Below are positions 7,638 to 15,984 of a stretch of 64,000 nucleotides of DNA, in pieces (within the stretch, counting starts at the first letter, position 1; the number at the start of each line of letters is the position of its first letter). The position numbers and the translations under genes are program-made. A model generated the notes under the pieces. The model was not told where the DNA came from. It made no database searches and saw only the letters and a list, made by a program, of their open reading frames with translations. The stretch comes from an uncultured Oscillospiraceae bacterium (lineage in GTDB: Bacteria > Bacillota > Clostridia > Oscillospirales > Oscillospiraceae): NCBI GenBank assembly GCA_910588625.1, contig CAJUQN010000001.1, positions 130,589-194,588 of the forward strand, written 5' to 3'.

Positions 7638-9508
7638 GAGGAAACGAATTGTTGGACAAAATGGAGCTGGTGGACCCGGCCTATGTGGAGGAGGCGGACG
7701 AACAGCCGCCGAAAAAGCGGAGCCCCTGGCTGAAATGGGGCGGTCTGGCGGCCTGTCTGTGCCTGGTGGCCACGGCGTCAATCTTTGCCTTGACCAATCC
7801 GGACAAAAGGGTCTCGCCGCCGGTCCCTGACCCGGACTGCATAACCCCATATGGCCCCAGCGTCACGCAAGTTCCCGGCGGCTGGTCCTGGGCCCACACC
7901 CCGTCGGAGGACTGGACCTCCGACACCTATTCTAACCTGTCTGAGCTGCTGGATTATCTGCGCCTCCACGACGGCCACGGCTCCAGGGAGTCCAACGACG
8001 GCTACAAGGGCGGACTCAGCACTGCCCACGCCGCAATGGAGGGCTCGGACACGGTGAGCTGGAAAGACACCGTCTACCAGCTCAACTACGACACAGCAAA
8101 ATGGGTAGGTGTCTATCAGGGCGGCGTGCTCACCGGCGCCGTCCAAGCCCCGGCAGACTACCTGTTTCTATCCGATGGGCAGCTCATTACCGTGGGCGCT
8201 GAATACTATTCCGGCGCCGAGCTGGACCCGGCATACTGCGTCCGGGTGAACATTTTCGACCTGTCCGACCCGGCCCACCCTGCAAAGCTGGACGCCTTCA
8301 CCCAGCTGGGGGACCTGACCGCCTGCTGGGTTACAAACGGCAGACTGTACCTCCTAACCAACGACGGGGTATGTGCCTGCGGCTACTCCAGCTTCTCCAG
8401 CTTAGAGGACTACAAGCCCCAGCTCTTCCACGGGGAGGAACAGATTCCCTGGCCGCAGGAGGACATCCGCATCCTGGGCGCGCCCAGCCGGGTGAGCTAC
8501 GTGGCCGCCACCTGTATCGACATAAAAGCTTCAAACGTAATCAGCAAACGGGCCATTTACGGAGATATTGAGGACGTGTATTTCGGTGAGGACTGGCTGG
8601 CGCTGGTCACCTCCACTTCCTGGGAAAACGGTTATACCCTCCAGGACGTGTACACCTTCGACGGTTTTCTGACCTTTACCGGAAAATGCGACATTGCCGA
8701 GATGTTTGGCCTGGAAAAGTCACAAACGTGGTCAGACGAGCAGGAGCCACCCCGCTCCACCCGCCGCCCCCAAGTCAAGGCCGTCTCCAAGGCGGACGGC
8801 GTTTGGCGCATGGTGGGCGAATACTTTCAAAGCGCCGGACCCGCCTGGTGGCGGGAGCTGTTCGCTGTTACCTTTGACCCTGAGACCGGCGAGGCGGGCA
8901 GGCAAACCCTCCAACTCCCGGAGGACCAATTCTGCATCGACGATGTGCTCTGGGAAGAGGACCGGGCCATCATCTCCGCCGGGTTCGTCCGGTTCGACCC
9001 CTTTGAGCAGGGCGCCCGGCTGGCCTTCGCGGAGTTTGACGGCATGGACATTGAACTTCTGTCCACCGGCATCCTCTGCGACCGGGTGACAGGCATTGAG
9101 AATATGTATTCCCACGGCAGTCCCCTGGGCTGGATACGGCCCTTCATCCCCCTGGAAACCGGGTGGAGCAGTGGGTGGTATCTGCGCTACAACGAAACGC
9201 CCAACGGCTTCGACATCTACGACCTGTCGGACAGCCGAAACCCGGTCTGCCTCTACAAGTCAAAGGGCGACATCCCGGAGGGGTGCAGGCTGGACTTTGA
9301 CCACTGCGTCCTATACACCAACGGCGCGGCCAGCTCTGTGGCGGTCAAGCTTATCACCCCCAGGGAGGACGGCGAATACCGTCAGCCCGATTACAGCTGG
9401 TGCGTTTTCTCTGTGGACGAGGAGCCCCCGGTGACCCTCCGCCTGTCCCCGGAGCGGTACCCCGCGACGGGCTTCGATCCCGCCTCTCTCGCCCCGCCTG
9501 AGCCCTAA
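7634..9508 (+). CDS. Membrane-anchored beta-propeller protein, putative anti-sigma factor
   Basis: 624 residues. It starts at the ATG overlapping the sigma stop (ATGA). Residues 1-30 are cytoplasmic and charged (NELLDKMELVDPAYVEEAD), the usual anti-sigma position; about 31-52 is a membrane helix (WGGLAACLCLVATASIFAL); the rest is extracytoplasmic. That part contains blade-like repeats (VNIFDLSDPAHPAKLDAF, IEDVYFGEDWLALVTST, FDIYDLSDSRNPVCLYKS), matching the bacterial beta-propeller domain family found next to ECF sigma genes. Sensing role and ligand are inference. Blades are divergent, so the exact fold count cannot be read from sequence. Confidence 0.8.
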   Translation: MRGNELLDKMELVDPAYVEEADEQPPKKRSPWLKWGGLAACLCLVATASIFALTNPDKRVSPPVPDPDCITPYGPSVTQVPGGWSWAHTPSEDWTSDTYSNLSELLDYLRLHDGHGSRESNDGYKGGLSTAHAAMEGSDTVSWKDTVYQLNYDTAKWVGVYQGGVLTGAVQAPADYLFLSDGQLITVGAEYYSGAELDPAYCVRVNIFDLSDPAHPAKLDAFTQLGDLTACWVTNGRLYLLTNDGVCACGYSSFSSLEDYKPQLFHGEEQIPWPQEDIRILGAPSRVSYVAATCIDIKASNVISKRAIYGDIEDVYFGEDWLALVTSTSWENGYTLQDVYTFDGFLTFTGKCDIAEMFGLEKSQTWSDEQEPPRSTRRPQVKAVSKADGVWRMVGEYFQSAGPAWWRELFAVTFDPETGEAGRQTLQLPEDQFCIDDVLWEEDRAIISAGFVRFDPFEQGARLAFAEFDGMDIELLSTGILCDRVTGIENMYSHGSPLGWIRPFIPLETGWSSGWYLRYNETPNGFDIYDLSDSRNPVCLYKSKGDIPEGCRLDFDHCVLYTNGAASSVAVKLITPREDGEYRQPDYSWCVFSVDEEPPVTLRLSPERYPATGFDPASLAPPEP

Positions 9509-9515
9509 CAAAACC

Positions 9516-9538
9516 CCCCGCCGGAGCTTCCGGCGGGG
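9516..9538. terminator. Hairpin between convergent genes
   Basis: CCCCGCCGGA (9516-9525), GCT loop, TCCGGCGGGG (9529-9538). Only a short T-rich tail on either side; probably serves both the propeller gene and gtrA-like gene. Confidence 0.65.
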
Positions 9539-9557
9539 AGTTTAATTGACAGCGTGC

Positions 9558-10112
9558 TCAGGCTTTCTTTGCCTCCCCCTCAGGGAAAATGATCTTGTTG
9601 ACAAAGAAGAAGATAATCATGGAAATGCCGCCGTTAAGCACGGTGGTGCCGATGTTGTAGATGAAGTCGGGAACGAACAGCCCGGCCACCGCCACCCAAA
9701 TGCAGTTGATGGAGTTGACAATGCAGTTGATGATGATGAATGCCACAATATACCAGCCAATCTGATAGGCCAGATTCCCCTTGCTGCGGAACACGAAGTT
9801 GCGCTGGATGGGGAAGTTGATGATCTCACCGATGGCCATGGCGATCATGTAGGCGCAGAAGTAGCCCAAGCCGCCGTGTTCGACATCATAGCCAAAGATA
9901 TTCCACTTGAAGGTCTCGCCAAACAAAGTGACGGGGATGCCCGGCCAGCCAAAGTCGATGTTGGACAGGCTGGTAAAGGCCGCAGGCAGGAACTGGAGGA
10001 TAAAATATTTTAACACTGTAATAAGGTTGCTGACGATGACGAATAGTCCGCCCTCCCGGATCCACTTGGCCGCACCGGGATGTTTTTCCGCGAAATTAGC
10101 CCAAAACTGCAT
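9558..10112 (-). CDS. GtrA family membrane protein
   Basis: 184 residues with four hydrophobic segments (LFVIVSNLITVLKYFILQFL, YFCAYMIAMAIGEIINFPI, YIVAFIIINCIVNSINCIWVAVAGLF, ISMIIFFFVNKIIF) and the GtrA motif F-x-x-Q-R-N-F-V-F. GtrA proteins are thought to move or handle polyprenyl-linked sugars in wall or O-antigen glycosylation. It begins 16 nt after the conventional GH3 gene and is probably cotranscribed, suggesting a link to glycan turnover at the envelope. The C-terminal EGEAKKA is charged and cytoplasmic. GGGGAGG precedes the ATG. Confidence 0.88.
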   Translation of the reverse strand: MQFWANFAEKHPGAAKWIREGGLFVIVSNLITVLKYFILQFLPAAFTSLSNIDFGWPGIPVTLFGETFKWNIFGYDVEHGGLGYFCAYMIAMAIGEIINFPIQRNFVFRSKGNLAYQIGWYIVAFIIINCIVNSINCIWVAVAGLFVPDFIYNIGTTVLNGGISMIIFFFVNKIIFPEGEAKKA

Positions 10113-10128
10113 AGTTTCTGCCTCCCCT

Positions 10129-12546
10129 TTAATGAATGGCGTCCGCCGCCTTGCGGCGTTTGCCGGAACGGAAGAATCCGCCGATGATGGCTCCCATACC
10201 CTTGAAGAAGTGCCCGTTGCAGACAGTCAGAATGCCCTCGGCCATCTCCATAGTGCACATACCGCCCGCCATTTTGGCGATGCCCCGGAAGGGCATATTA
10301 TAGATGAACGTGATGTTCAGGTCCGGCTCGCCCTTCTCAATGCTCTTGTTCAACATATTGGTCATGATTTTATACACAAACCGGGCCAGGCCGCTCTTGG
10401 CGTAGTAGAGCTGGCAGATGGCGTCATTCATGTCCAGCGTGCCGCTCCAGTGCCCATCGGGGATGGGACGGCCCAACAGCGCCTCAAATTCCTCGTTGGA
10501 GACGTTCTTAATGTCGCCGGAGAAATATTTTGCCAGCTTGGCCTTGTCATAGGGGCTCTTGGCCTCAGTGCCCGTGACGGAGACCTTTCCGGACAGCTTG
10601 ATGTCCGCTGCGGACGCGCCGATGAGGATGTTCCACTCGCCGCCCTCCACCTCAAACCTGTTGGTGTCCACGTTGAAATAGCGGAACGCCTTGTCATCCA
10701 GCTGAATGGCGACCTTTTTGCTCTCCCCAGCTTTCAAAAACACCTTCTGGAAACCCTTCAACTCCTTCGCGGGGCGGAATACGTCGCCATCCGTCTTGGA
10801 GACGTACAGCTGGGCCACTTCCGCGCCGTCCATTTTGCCGGTATTCTTGATGGTGAAGGCGGCCTCTTTGTTGGTGACGGTCAGATCAGAATACTCGAAG
10901 GTGGTATAGCTCAGGCCGAATCCGAAGGGGAACAGAACGGGAACCTTGGCGGTCTCGAAATACCGATAACCCACATAGAGGCTCTCGCGGTATTCGGCGG
11001 TGCGCTCCTTGGCGGGGAAGTAGGGCGCGGAGGATACGTCCTCGTATTTGACAGGATAGGTCTCCGCCAGCTTGCCGGAGGGATTCACCTGGCCCATAAT
11101 CGCCTTGAGCACAGAGGAAGCGCCCGCCTGACCGCACAGATACCCATGGATCAGGGCCTTGACCCTGGGAAGCCAGGGCATCTCAACGGCGGAACCGGCG
11201 GACATGACAGCCACCACGTTGGGATTGACCGCCGCCACGGCCTCGATCAGATCCACCTGGCTCTGAGGGAGCCGCATATGGGCCCTGTCCAGGCCCTCGG
11301 ACTCACTGATCTCATCCAGGCCGATATACAGCAGGACAATATCCGCTTTCTTGGCCAGTTCCACAGCCTTGGCCTGCATCTCAGCGCTTCCCTTGCCAGA
11401 GCGGGGATAGCCCGCCTCAAAGCCCGCCACATCCAGGTCGAAGTTCTTGATGACATCCATGGCGTTGTCCAGCTTGGTGGGATTGACCACGGAGGAGCCC
11501 GCGCCCTGATAGCGGGCCTTCTGGGCAAACTCGCCGATAACGGCAACTTTCGTACCTTTTTTCAGCGGCAGAATATCATTTTCGTTCTTTAGCAGCACGA
11601 TGGATTGCTCAGAGGCTTTCGCGGCCATGGCGTGGTGTTTCTCGATGTCAAAGGGCTTGCCCGCCAGCGGCTTTACGGCCTTGGTGGTGGACAAAATCAC
11701 ATCCAGCAGCTCATCCACCCGCTGGTCCAGCAGCTCCTCGCTGAACCTGCCGGACTTGACGGCCTCCACCAGCTCCAGGTCGGAATCGCCGCCGGTGGTG
11801 GGCATCTCCAGGTGAGAACCCGCCCGGACGCCCTCAGTGTGATCGTTGGAGGCGCCCCAGTCGGACACCACGAAGCCGTCAAAGCCCCACTCGTCCCGCA
11901 AAATCTCCTGCAAGAGGTGCGGATTCTCGTTGGCATACACCCCATTGATACGGTTATAAGAGGACATGATGGACTTGGCGTGACCTTCCTTCACCGCGAT
12001 CTCAAACCCGGTGAGATAAATTTCCCGCAGGGTGCGCTCGTCCATGATGGAGTCCGACGCCATCCGCCGCAGCTCCTGGGAGTTAGCAGCAAAGTGCTTG
12101 GGACAGGCGGACACGCCGTTCTTTTGGATGCCCCGGACATAGCTGGCCGCCATCTTACCGGCCAGATAGGGGTCCTCGGAAAAATACTCAAAGTTGCGCC
12201 CGCAGAAGGGGGAGCGCTTAATGTTCAGGCCGGGGCCCAGCAGGACGCACACATCCTGGGACGCGGCCTCCACCCCCAGGTGTTCGCCCAATTCCTCGCC
12301 CAGGGCGGGGTCCCAGGAGTTGGCGATGGTGGCGGCGGTGGGATAGCAGGTGGCGGGCAGGGAGCCGTTCAGGCCCAGCTGGTCCCCCGCGCCCTCCTGC
12401 TTGCGGATGCCGTGGGGGCCGTCGGACAGGGTCATGTTGGGCACGCCCAGGCGCTCCACGCTCCGGCTCTGCCAGAAGTCCTTGCCGGAGAACAGATAGC
12501 ACTTCTCCTCCAAGGTCATTTGCTTGATGATATCCGCGTGTTTCAA
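10129..12546 (-). CDS. Glycoside hydrolase family 3 (beta-glucosidase type), conventional domain order
   Basis: 805 residues, no signal peptide. TTG at 12546 is preferred because AAGGAG lies 8 nt upstream; the GTG at 12555 falls inside that site. Order: GH3 N-terminal barrel (SDGPHGIRKQEG, GRNFEYFSEDPYL, KHFAANSQE), nucleophile Asp in FVVSDWGA (about D229), GH3 C-terminal domain (LYIGLDEISESEGLDR), Fn3-like domain (FPFGFGLSYTTFEYSD onward), and an unusual ~130-residue C-terminal extension. It probably removes terminal beta-glucose from intracellular oligosaccharides or glycosides. Operon with the GtrA gene; a membrane GH3 is encoded upstream. Exact sugar unknown. Confidence 0.93.
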   Translation of the reverse strand: MKHADIIKQMTLEEKCYLFSGKDFWQSRSVERLGVPNMTLSDGPHGIRKQEGAGDQLGLNGSLPATCYPTAATIANSWDPALGEELGEHLGVEAASQDVCVLLGPGLNIKRSPFCGRNFEYFSEDPYLAGKMAASYVRGIQKNGVSACPKHFAANSQELRRMASDSIMDERTLREIYLTGFEIAVKEGHAKSIMSSYNRINGVYANENPHLLQEILRDEWGFDGFVVSDWGASNDHTEGVRAGSHLEMPTTGGDSDLELVEAVKSGRFSEELLDQRVDELLDVILSTTKAVKPLAGKPFDIEKHHAMAAKASEQSIVLLKNENDILPLKKGTKVAVIGEFAQKARYQGAGSSVVNPTKLDNAMDVIKNFDLDVAGFEAGYPRSGKGSAEMQAKAVELAKKADIVLLYIGLDEISESEGLDRAHMRLPQSQVDLIEAVAAVNPNVVAVMSAGSAVEMPWLPRVKALIHGYLCGQAGASSVLKAIMGQVNPSGKLAETYPVKYEDVSSAPYFPAKERTAEYRESLYVGYRYFETAKVPVLFPFGFGLSYTTFEYSDLTVTNKEAAFTIKNTGKMDGAEVAQLYVSKTDGDVFRPAKELKGFQKVFLKAGESKKVAIQLDDKAFRYFNVDTNRFEVEGGEWNILIGASAADIKLSGKVSVTGTEAKSPYDKAKLAKYFSGDIKNVSNEEFEALLGRPIPDGHWSGTLDMNDAICQLYYAKSGLARFVYKIMTNMLNKSIEKGEPDLNITFIYNMPFRGIAKMAGGMCTMEMAEGILTVCNGHFFKGMGAIIGGFFRSGKRRKAADAIH

Positions 12547-12577
12547 CCAAATCACTCCTTCTTCTTGTCTTGGTTTC

Positions 12578-12664
12578 GAGAGCGTTGAACAAATCCGGGG
12601 AGGGTTCCCGGGATTTGTTCAGCGCTCTCCGGGCTCTGCCCCCGCCGGCCGGCGGGGGCAGAAG
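12578..12664. repeat. Two back-to-back palindromes in the GH3-GH3 gap
   Basis: First, GAGAGCGTTGAACAAATCC (12578-12596) pairs with GGATTTGTTCAGCGCTCTC about 15 nt later, a 19-bp stem with one G-T pair. Second, CTGCCCCCGCCGG-CCGGCGGGGGCAG is a perfect 26-bp palindrome. There is no T-run on either strand, so simple termination is uncertain; mRNA processing/stabilisation between the two genes or a repeat element are alternatives. Confidence 0.6.
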
Positions 12665-12677
12665 TCCGGCGCTAGGT

Positions 12678-12692
12678 CAGTTTACGCAAATC
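12678..12692 (+). promoter_or_regulatory. Operator-like motif upstream of the conventional GH3 gene
   Basis: CAGTTTACGCAAATC matches 14 of 15 bases of the motif at 15761-15775 (read on the other strand). Its core TTTRCGCAAA is a near-palindrome centred on CG, the style of LacI-family operators. Assignment is inference. Confidence 0.45.
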
Positions 12693-12724
12693 AGTCCGCT
12701 TTTATTGGCAGGATCTCGGAGAGC

Positions 12725-15676
12725 TTAGCCCTCTTTTTTCTTCTTCAGATAGCTCTTGATAACCAGAGCCTCGCCGGCTACCAGCACCACGCCGACCACC
12801 ACGTTCACCACGGTGAGGATCGTCCGCCAGGCGGGCGTCGCAGTCGCCTTGGCATAGTTCTCGTCAGTGTAGGCGCGGCTGTTGACGGTGACGAACAGGA
12901 TGTTCTTGGCCGCAGTGCGCATGGCCTGCTGGGCGCCGTTGGTCTCGCGGAACTGAACGTTGTTGGTGGCGGTCTGATAGGACACCAGCATCAGGTCGCA
13001 GCCGTTGCGGATGGCCTGGTCGGCGCTCATATAGCCGTACACGCCGAAGTAGTCAGTCTCCACAAAGCCCTGGAAGCCCCACTCCTCCCGGAGGACGGTG
13101 TTGAGCAGCCGGCTGTCGCCGCCCGCCCAGCGGTTGCCGATGTAGTTGAAGGAGGACATGACGGCCTCGCAGCCGGAATCCTTCACGCACATCTCGAAGG
13201 GCCGCAGGTAGATCTCACGGATGGCCTGCTCACTGGACCAGGTGCACAGCATGGAATTGCGGTTGCCCTCCTGGTCGTTCAGGGCGAAGTGCTTCATATA
13301 GGAGTAGACGCCGTGCTCCTTGGCGCCCGCCACCGCGTTGGCGGCCATGGCGCCGGACAGGTAGCCGTCCTCGGAGTAGTACTCGAAGTTACGTCCGGCG
13401 AAGGAGGTGCGGTGGATGTTCATAGCGGGGGCGTACCAGCCGGAAGTGTTCATCTCGTCGGCCATCTTGCCGATGCTACTGCCGAAGTCGTGGGCCAAGG
13501 CCTTGCTCCAGGTGGCAGCGATCATCACGCCAGCGGGGAAGCCCACGGAACCCACGCCGGTGAAGTTATTGTTGATGGAAGCGGGGCCGTCGTTGTCGTT
13601 GGTGCGGACCTTGCCGATGGCGTCCACAGCGCTGGTCTGGTAGCCGCCCAGAGAGATCAGGGTGTTCATATCGTCCAGGGTCAGCTGGTCCAGCAGCTTA
13701 TCCCACTGGGGATCGTCATAGCTCAGGCCCCGCAGCTCCTTCAGCTGGAGGTTGTTCTTGGCGCCGGTGGTAACGGCGGCGGCGTTGGGGTCCTCGTCCA
13801 TAGCCGTTGCCTCGGCGGTCAGGTAATTGTTTTTGTTGTAGAAATCCGTCTTGTCCTCGGCGTCCATCTCAAAGTTGGTGGGCGCGGCGGTGGCCTGGGC
13901 GTAGTTGGCAAAGCTGTTTGCGCGGGACAGGTAAGTAATGTCTCCCTCGGCGTAGTCAAACTGGTTGACGGCGGGGATCATGTCGCTCTCCCGCTTATTG
14001 CTCTCACCGTAGGTGACGGTGGAGCTGACGGTATAGGTCTGAGAATCCAGCACGTTGTGGGAATCGGAGTTAATGGAGACGACGTACTCGCCGCTCTCCA
14101 GCACATAGCAGCCCGCGCCTTCGGTGTCATAGGAGGCCAGATTCTCCACGGGGATGGTGAAGGTGATCGTCTCCTCCGCGCCGGGCTCCAGCAGGCCGGT
14201 CTTGGCGAAGTCCAGCAGGTTGGCGCTGGCCTTCTCAATGCCGCCGTTGGTGTAGGGCAGGTCCACATAGACCTCCACCACGTCCTTGCCGGCCACAGTG
14301 CCGGTGTTTTTCACGGTGACGTCGAAGGTGATGTTGCCGTTGCTCTCAGAGATGGCGCCCATCTCCTGCTCAAACTTGGTGTAGCTCAGGCCGTATCCAA
14401 AGGGATACTGGACCTTCTCATCATAGTTGATAAAGCCCTCCTTGGCGGCGGTCTCATAGAACTTGTAGCCCACATAGATGTTCTCCACGTAGTTGACAAA
14501 GGAAACGGAGGAGCCCGCCGGGTCGAAGTTGCTGGCGTCGCTGATGAACTCGTCCATGTTGGTGTACTTGAAGTCGCCGAAGTTGTTCCACCAGGGGGTG
14601 TCCTTCATGTCGATGACATAGGTGTCCGCCGTCTTGCCGGAGGGGTTCACCGCGCCGGTGACGATGCGGCCCAGGCCGTTAAAGCCGCTTTGGCCGGTGC
14701 CGGGGCACAGCAGGACGCTCTTGATCTGGGGATAGTCGTAAATCCAGTTCAGCTCGAAGGGGTTGGCCCCGTTGTAGACCAGGATGACCTTGTCGAAGTT
14801 GTCGCACACCAGGTCGATCATCTCCTCCTCCCGGTTGGACAGCTGGAGGAAGTGGTCGCCGGCGTCCCAGTCGTTGCCCTGGTTCAGAGTGTCGTCATAG
14901 GAGCCGTTGTAATAGCCCGCGCCCCGCATCTCGCCGTTGCGCTCGGCCTGGCGGCGAATCCAGCTGCCGTCCACCACGGCGGCCATGTCGGTGGGCAGGT
15001 CGGCGCCCTCACCGCCCACGCGGGTGATGACGATCATGGCGGTGTCGGAGAACGCCTTGGCGTTGTTCATCATCTCATCGGTGTACAGGCTCACGTTGGG
15101 CTCGGGCAGGGTCCAGTCCTGGACGGACATGGCCACGGAGGGCCGGTCAGACTTGTAGTCGGTATAGAACTTCTCAAGCTCGGTGTTCAGCTCCAAGCCC
15201 GCGTTGGTCAAGCCCTGGAGCAGGGTGACGGTGGGATAGGCGTCGTTCAGCGCGCCGGACCCGGTGCCGCCGTAGCAGGGGTTGGTGGAGGCCCAGCCGA
15301 ACACATTCAGCTTCGCGTCGCCGGCCAGAGGCAGCATCCCATCGTTGTTCTCGGTCAGCACGATGCCCTCGTCCGCCATGGTGACCACCAGCTCGGTGGC
15401 CTCGGCGGTGGTCGCCTCGGTCAGGTAAGAGGTCTCGCTGATCAGGTCCAGCATACTGGCCATGGGTCCGGTACAAATCAGGTTGGCCACGATCAGGATC
15501 ACCAGCAAAGCGGCGATCCAGGAGCTGCCCCGGATCAAACCCTTGCTGTTTTTCGGCGCTTTCGCGGCTGCCACCGTTGCCACGATGGCGGCGATGAGCG
15601 CCACGGCGATGACCACAAGATGGGGAATCATTGTGTTCACTACGTTCATGACGTCATCCCAGTTGATTGCTAACAT
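12725..15676 (-). CDS. Membrane-anchored glycoside hydrolase family 3 with swapped domain order
   Basis: 983 residues. N-terminal helices (HLVVIAVALIAAIVATVAAA and SWIAALLVILIVANLICTG) and a C-terminal helix (ILTVVNVVVGVVLVAGEALVI, then KKKKEG) bracket a large extracytoplasmic part. The domains run in the reverse of the usual order: the GH3 C-domain comes first (about residues 85-370), then an Fn3-like domain (YPFGYGLSYTKFEQEM onward), then the catalytic barrel (NNDGPASINNNFTGVG, AGRNFEYYSEDGYL, MKHFALNDQE) with nucleophile Asp in FVETDYFG (about D875). Such swapped GH3s are known from rumen/gut Clostridia. It likely hydrolyses beta-glucosides at the cell surface. AGGAGG precedes the ATG. Confidence 0.93.
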   Translation of the reverse strand: MLAINWDDVMNVVNTMIPHLVVIAVALIAAIVATVAAAKAPKNSKGLIRGSSWIAALLVILIVANLICTGPMASMLDLISETSYLTEATTAEATELVVTMADEGIVLTENNDGMLPLAGDAKLNVFGWASTNPCYGGTGSGALNDAYPTVTLLQGLTNAGLELNTELEKFYTDYKSDRPSVAMSVQDWTLPEPNVSLYTDEMMNNAKAFSDTAMIVITRVGGEGADLPTDMAAVVDGSWIRRQAERNGEMRGAGYYNGSYDDTLNQGNDWDAGDHFLQLSNREEEMIDLVCDNFDKVILVYNGANPFELNWIYDYPQIKSVLLCPGTGQSGFNGLGRIVTGAVNPSGKTADTYVIDMKDTPWWNNFGDFKYTNMDEFISDASNFDPAGSSVSFVNYVENIYVGYKFYETAAKEGFINYDEKVQYPFGYGLSYTKFEQEMGAISESNGNITFDVTVKNTGTVAGKDVVEVYVDLPYTNGGIEKASANLLDFAKTGLLEPGAEETITFTIPVENLASYDTEGAGCYVLESGEYVVSINSDSHNVLDSQTYTVSSTVTYGESNKRESDMIPAVNQFDYAEGDITYLSRANSFANYAQATAAPTNFEMDAEDKTDFYNKNNYLTAEATAMDEDPNAAAVTTGAKNNLQLKELRGLSYDDPQWDKLLDQLTLDDMNTLISLGGYQTSAVDAIGKVRTNDNDGPASINNNFTGVGSVGFPAGVMIAATWSKALAHDFGSSIGKMADEMNTSGWYAPAMNIHRTSFAGRNFEYYSEDGYLSGAMAANAVAGAKEHGVYSYMKHFALNDQEGNRNSMLCTWSSEQAIREIYLRPFEMCVKDSGCEAVMSSFNYIGNRWAGGDSRLLNTVLREEWGFQGFVETDYFGVYGYMSADQAIRNGCDLMLVSYQTATNNVQFRETNGAQQAMRTAAKNILFVTVNSRAYTDENYAKATATPAWRTILTVVNVVVGVVLVAGEALVIKSYLKKKKEG

Positions 15677-15984
15677 ATTGTTTCCTCCTCATTCACTTTT
15701 TGGCGGGCAGTTCCCACCTCATGTGCAGGAGTTTATCACAACTTCTTTATCTTTGGCGTCGATTTGCGCAAACTGCGCAGATTTACGTTCAAACTGCATT
15801 TTGCCTTGTGCAATTTATCAAAAATGCCCCCGGTGTTCTTGTGGATTTCCACAACACAGGGAGCTTTTTCCAGCTTTTTGTTGTAACATCACCGGGGATT
15901 GTCCATGAAAGGAGCTTTTCTCCGCTCTTCCATTTTCCCGCTCGATGTGATAGGATATTGGGGGTTAAAAGGGGGGCGCGATCT
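15677..15984. other. Divergent intergenic region between GH3 and MATE genes
   Basis: No gene seen. It contains the operator-like motif at 15761, a TTGTGGA-TTT-TCCACAA hairpin near 15838-15857, and TGATAGGAT at 15948-15956, which may be an extended -10 for the MATE gene with a weak TTCCAT -35. A TAAACT box read on the minus strand near 15733 may serve the GH3 gene. Confidence 0.5.
15761..15775 (-). promoter_or_regulatory. Operator-like motif upstream of the membrane GH3 gene
   Basis: Read on the minus strand CAGTTTGCGCAAATC, with the perfect palindrome TTTGCGCAAA inside and a CTGCGCAG palindrome adjacent. Its near-identical partner lies at 12678-12692 before the second GH3 gene. Confidence 0.5.

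Noticed and set aside
12524..15673. A 1049-codon open frame on the plus strand, antisense to the membrane GH3 gene
   Set aside because: Gly/Val/His-rich composition typical of a GC-rich shadow frame, no ribosome site, and the opposite strand encodes an intact GH3 with catalytic motifs.
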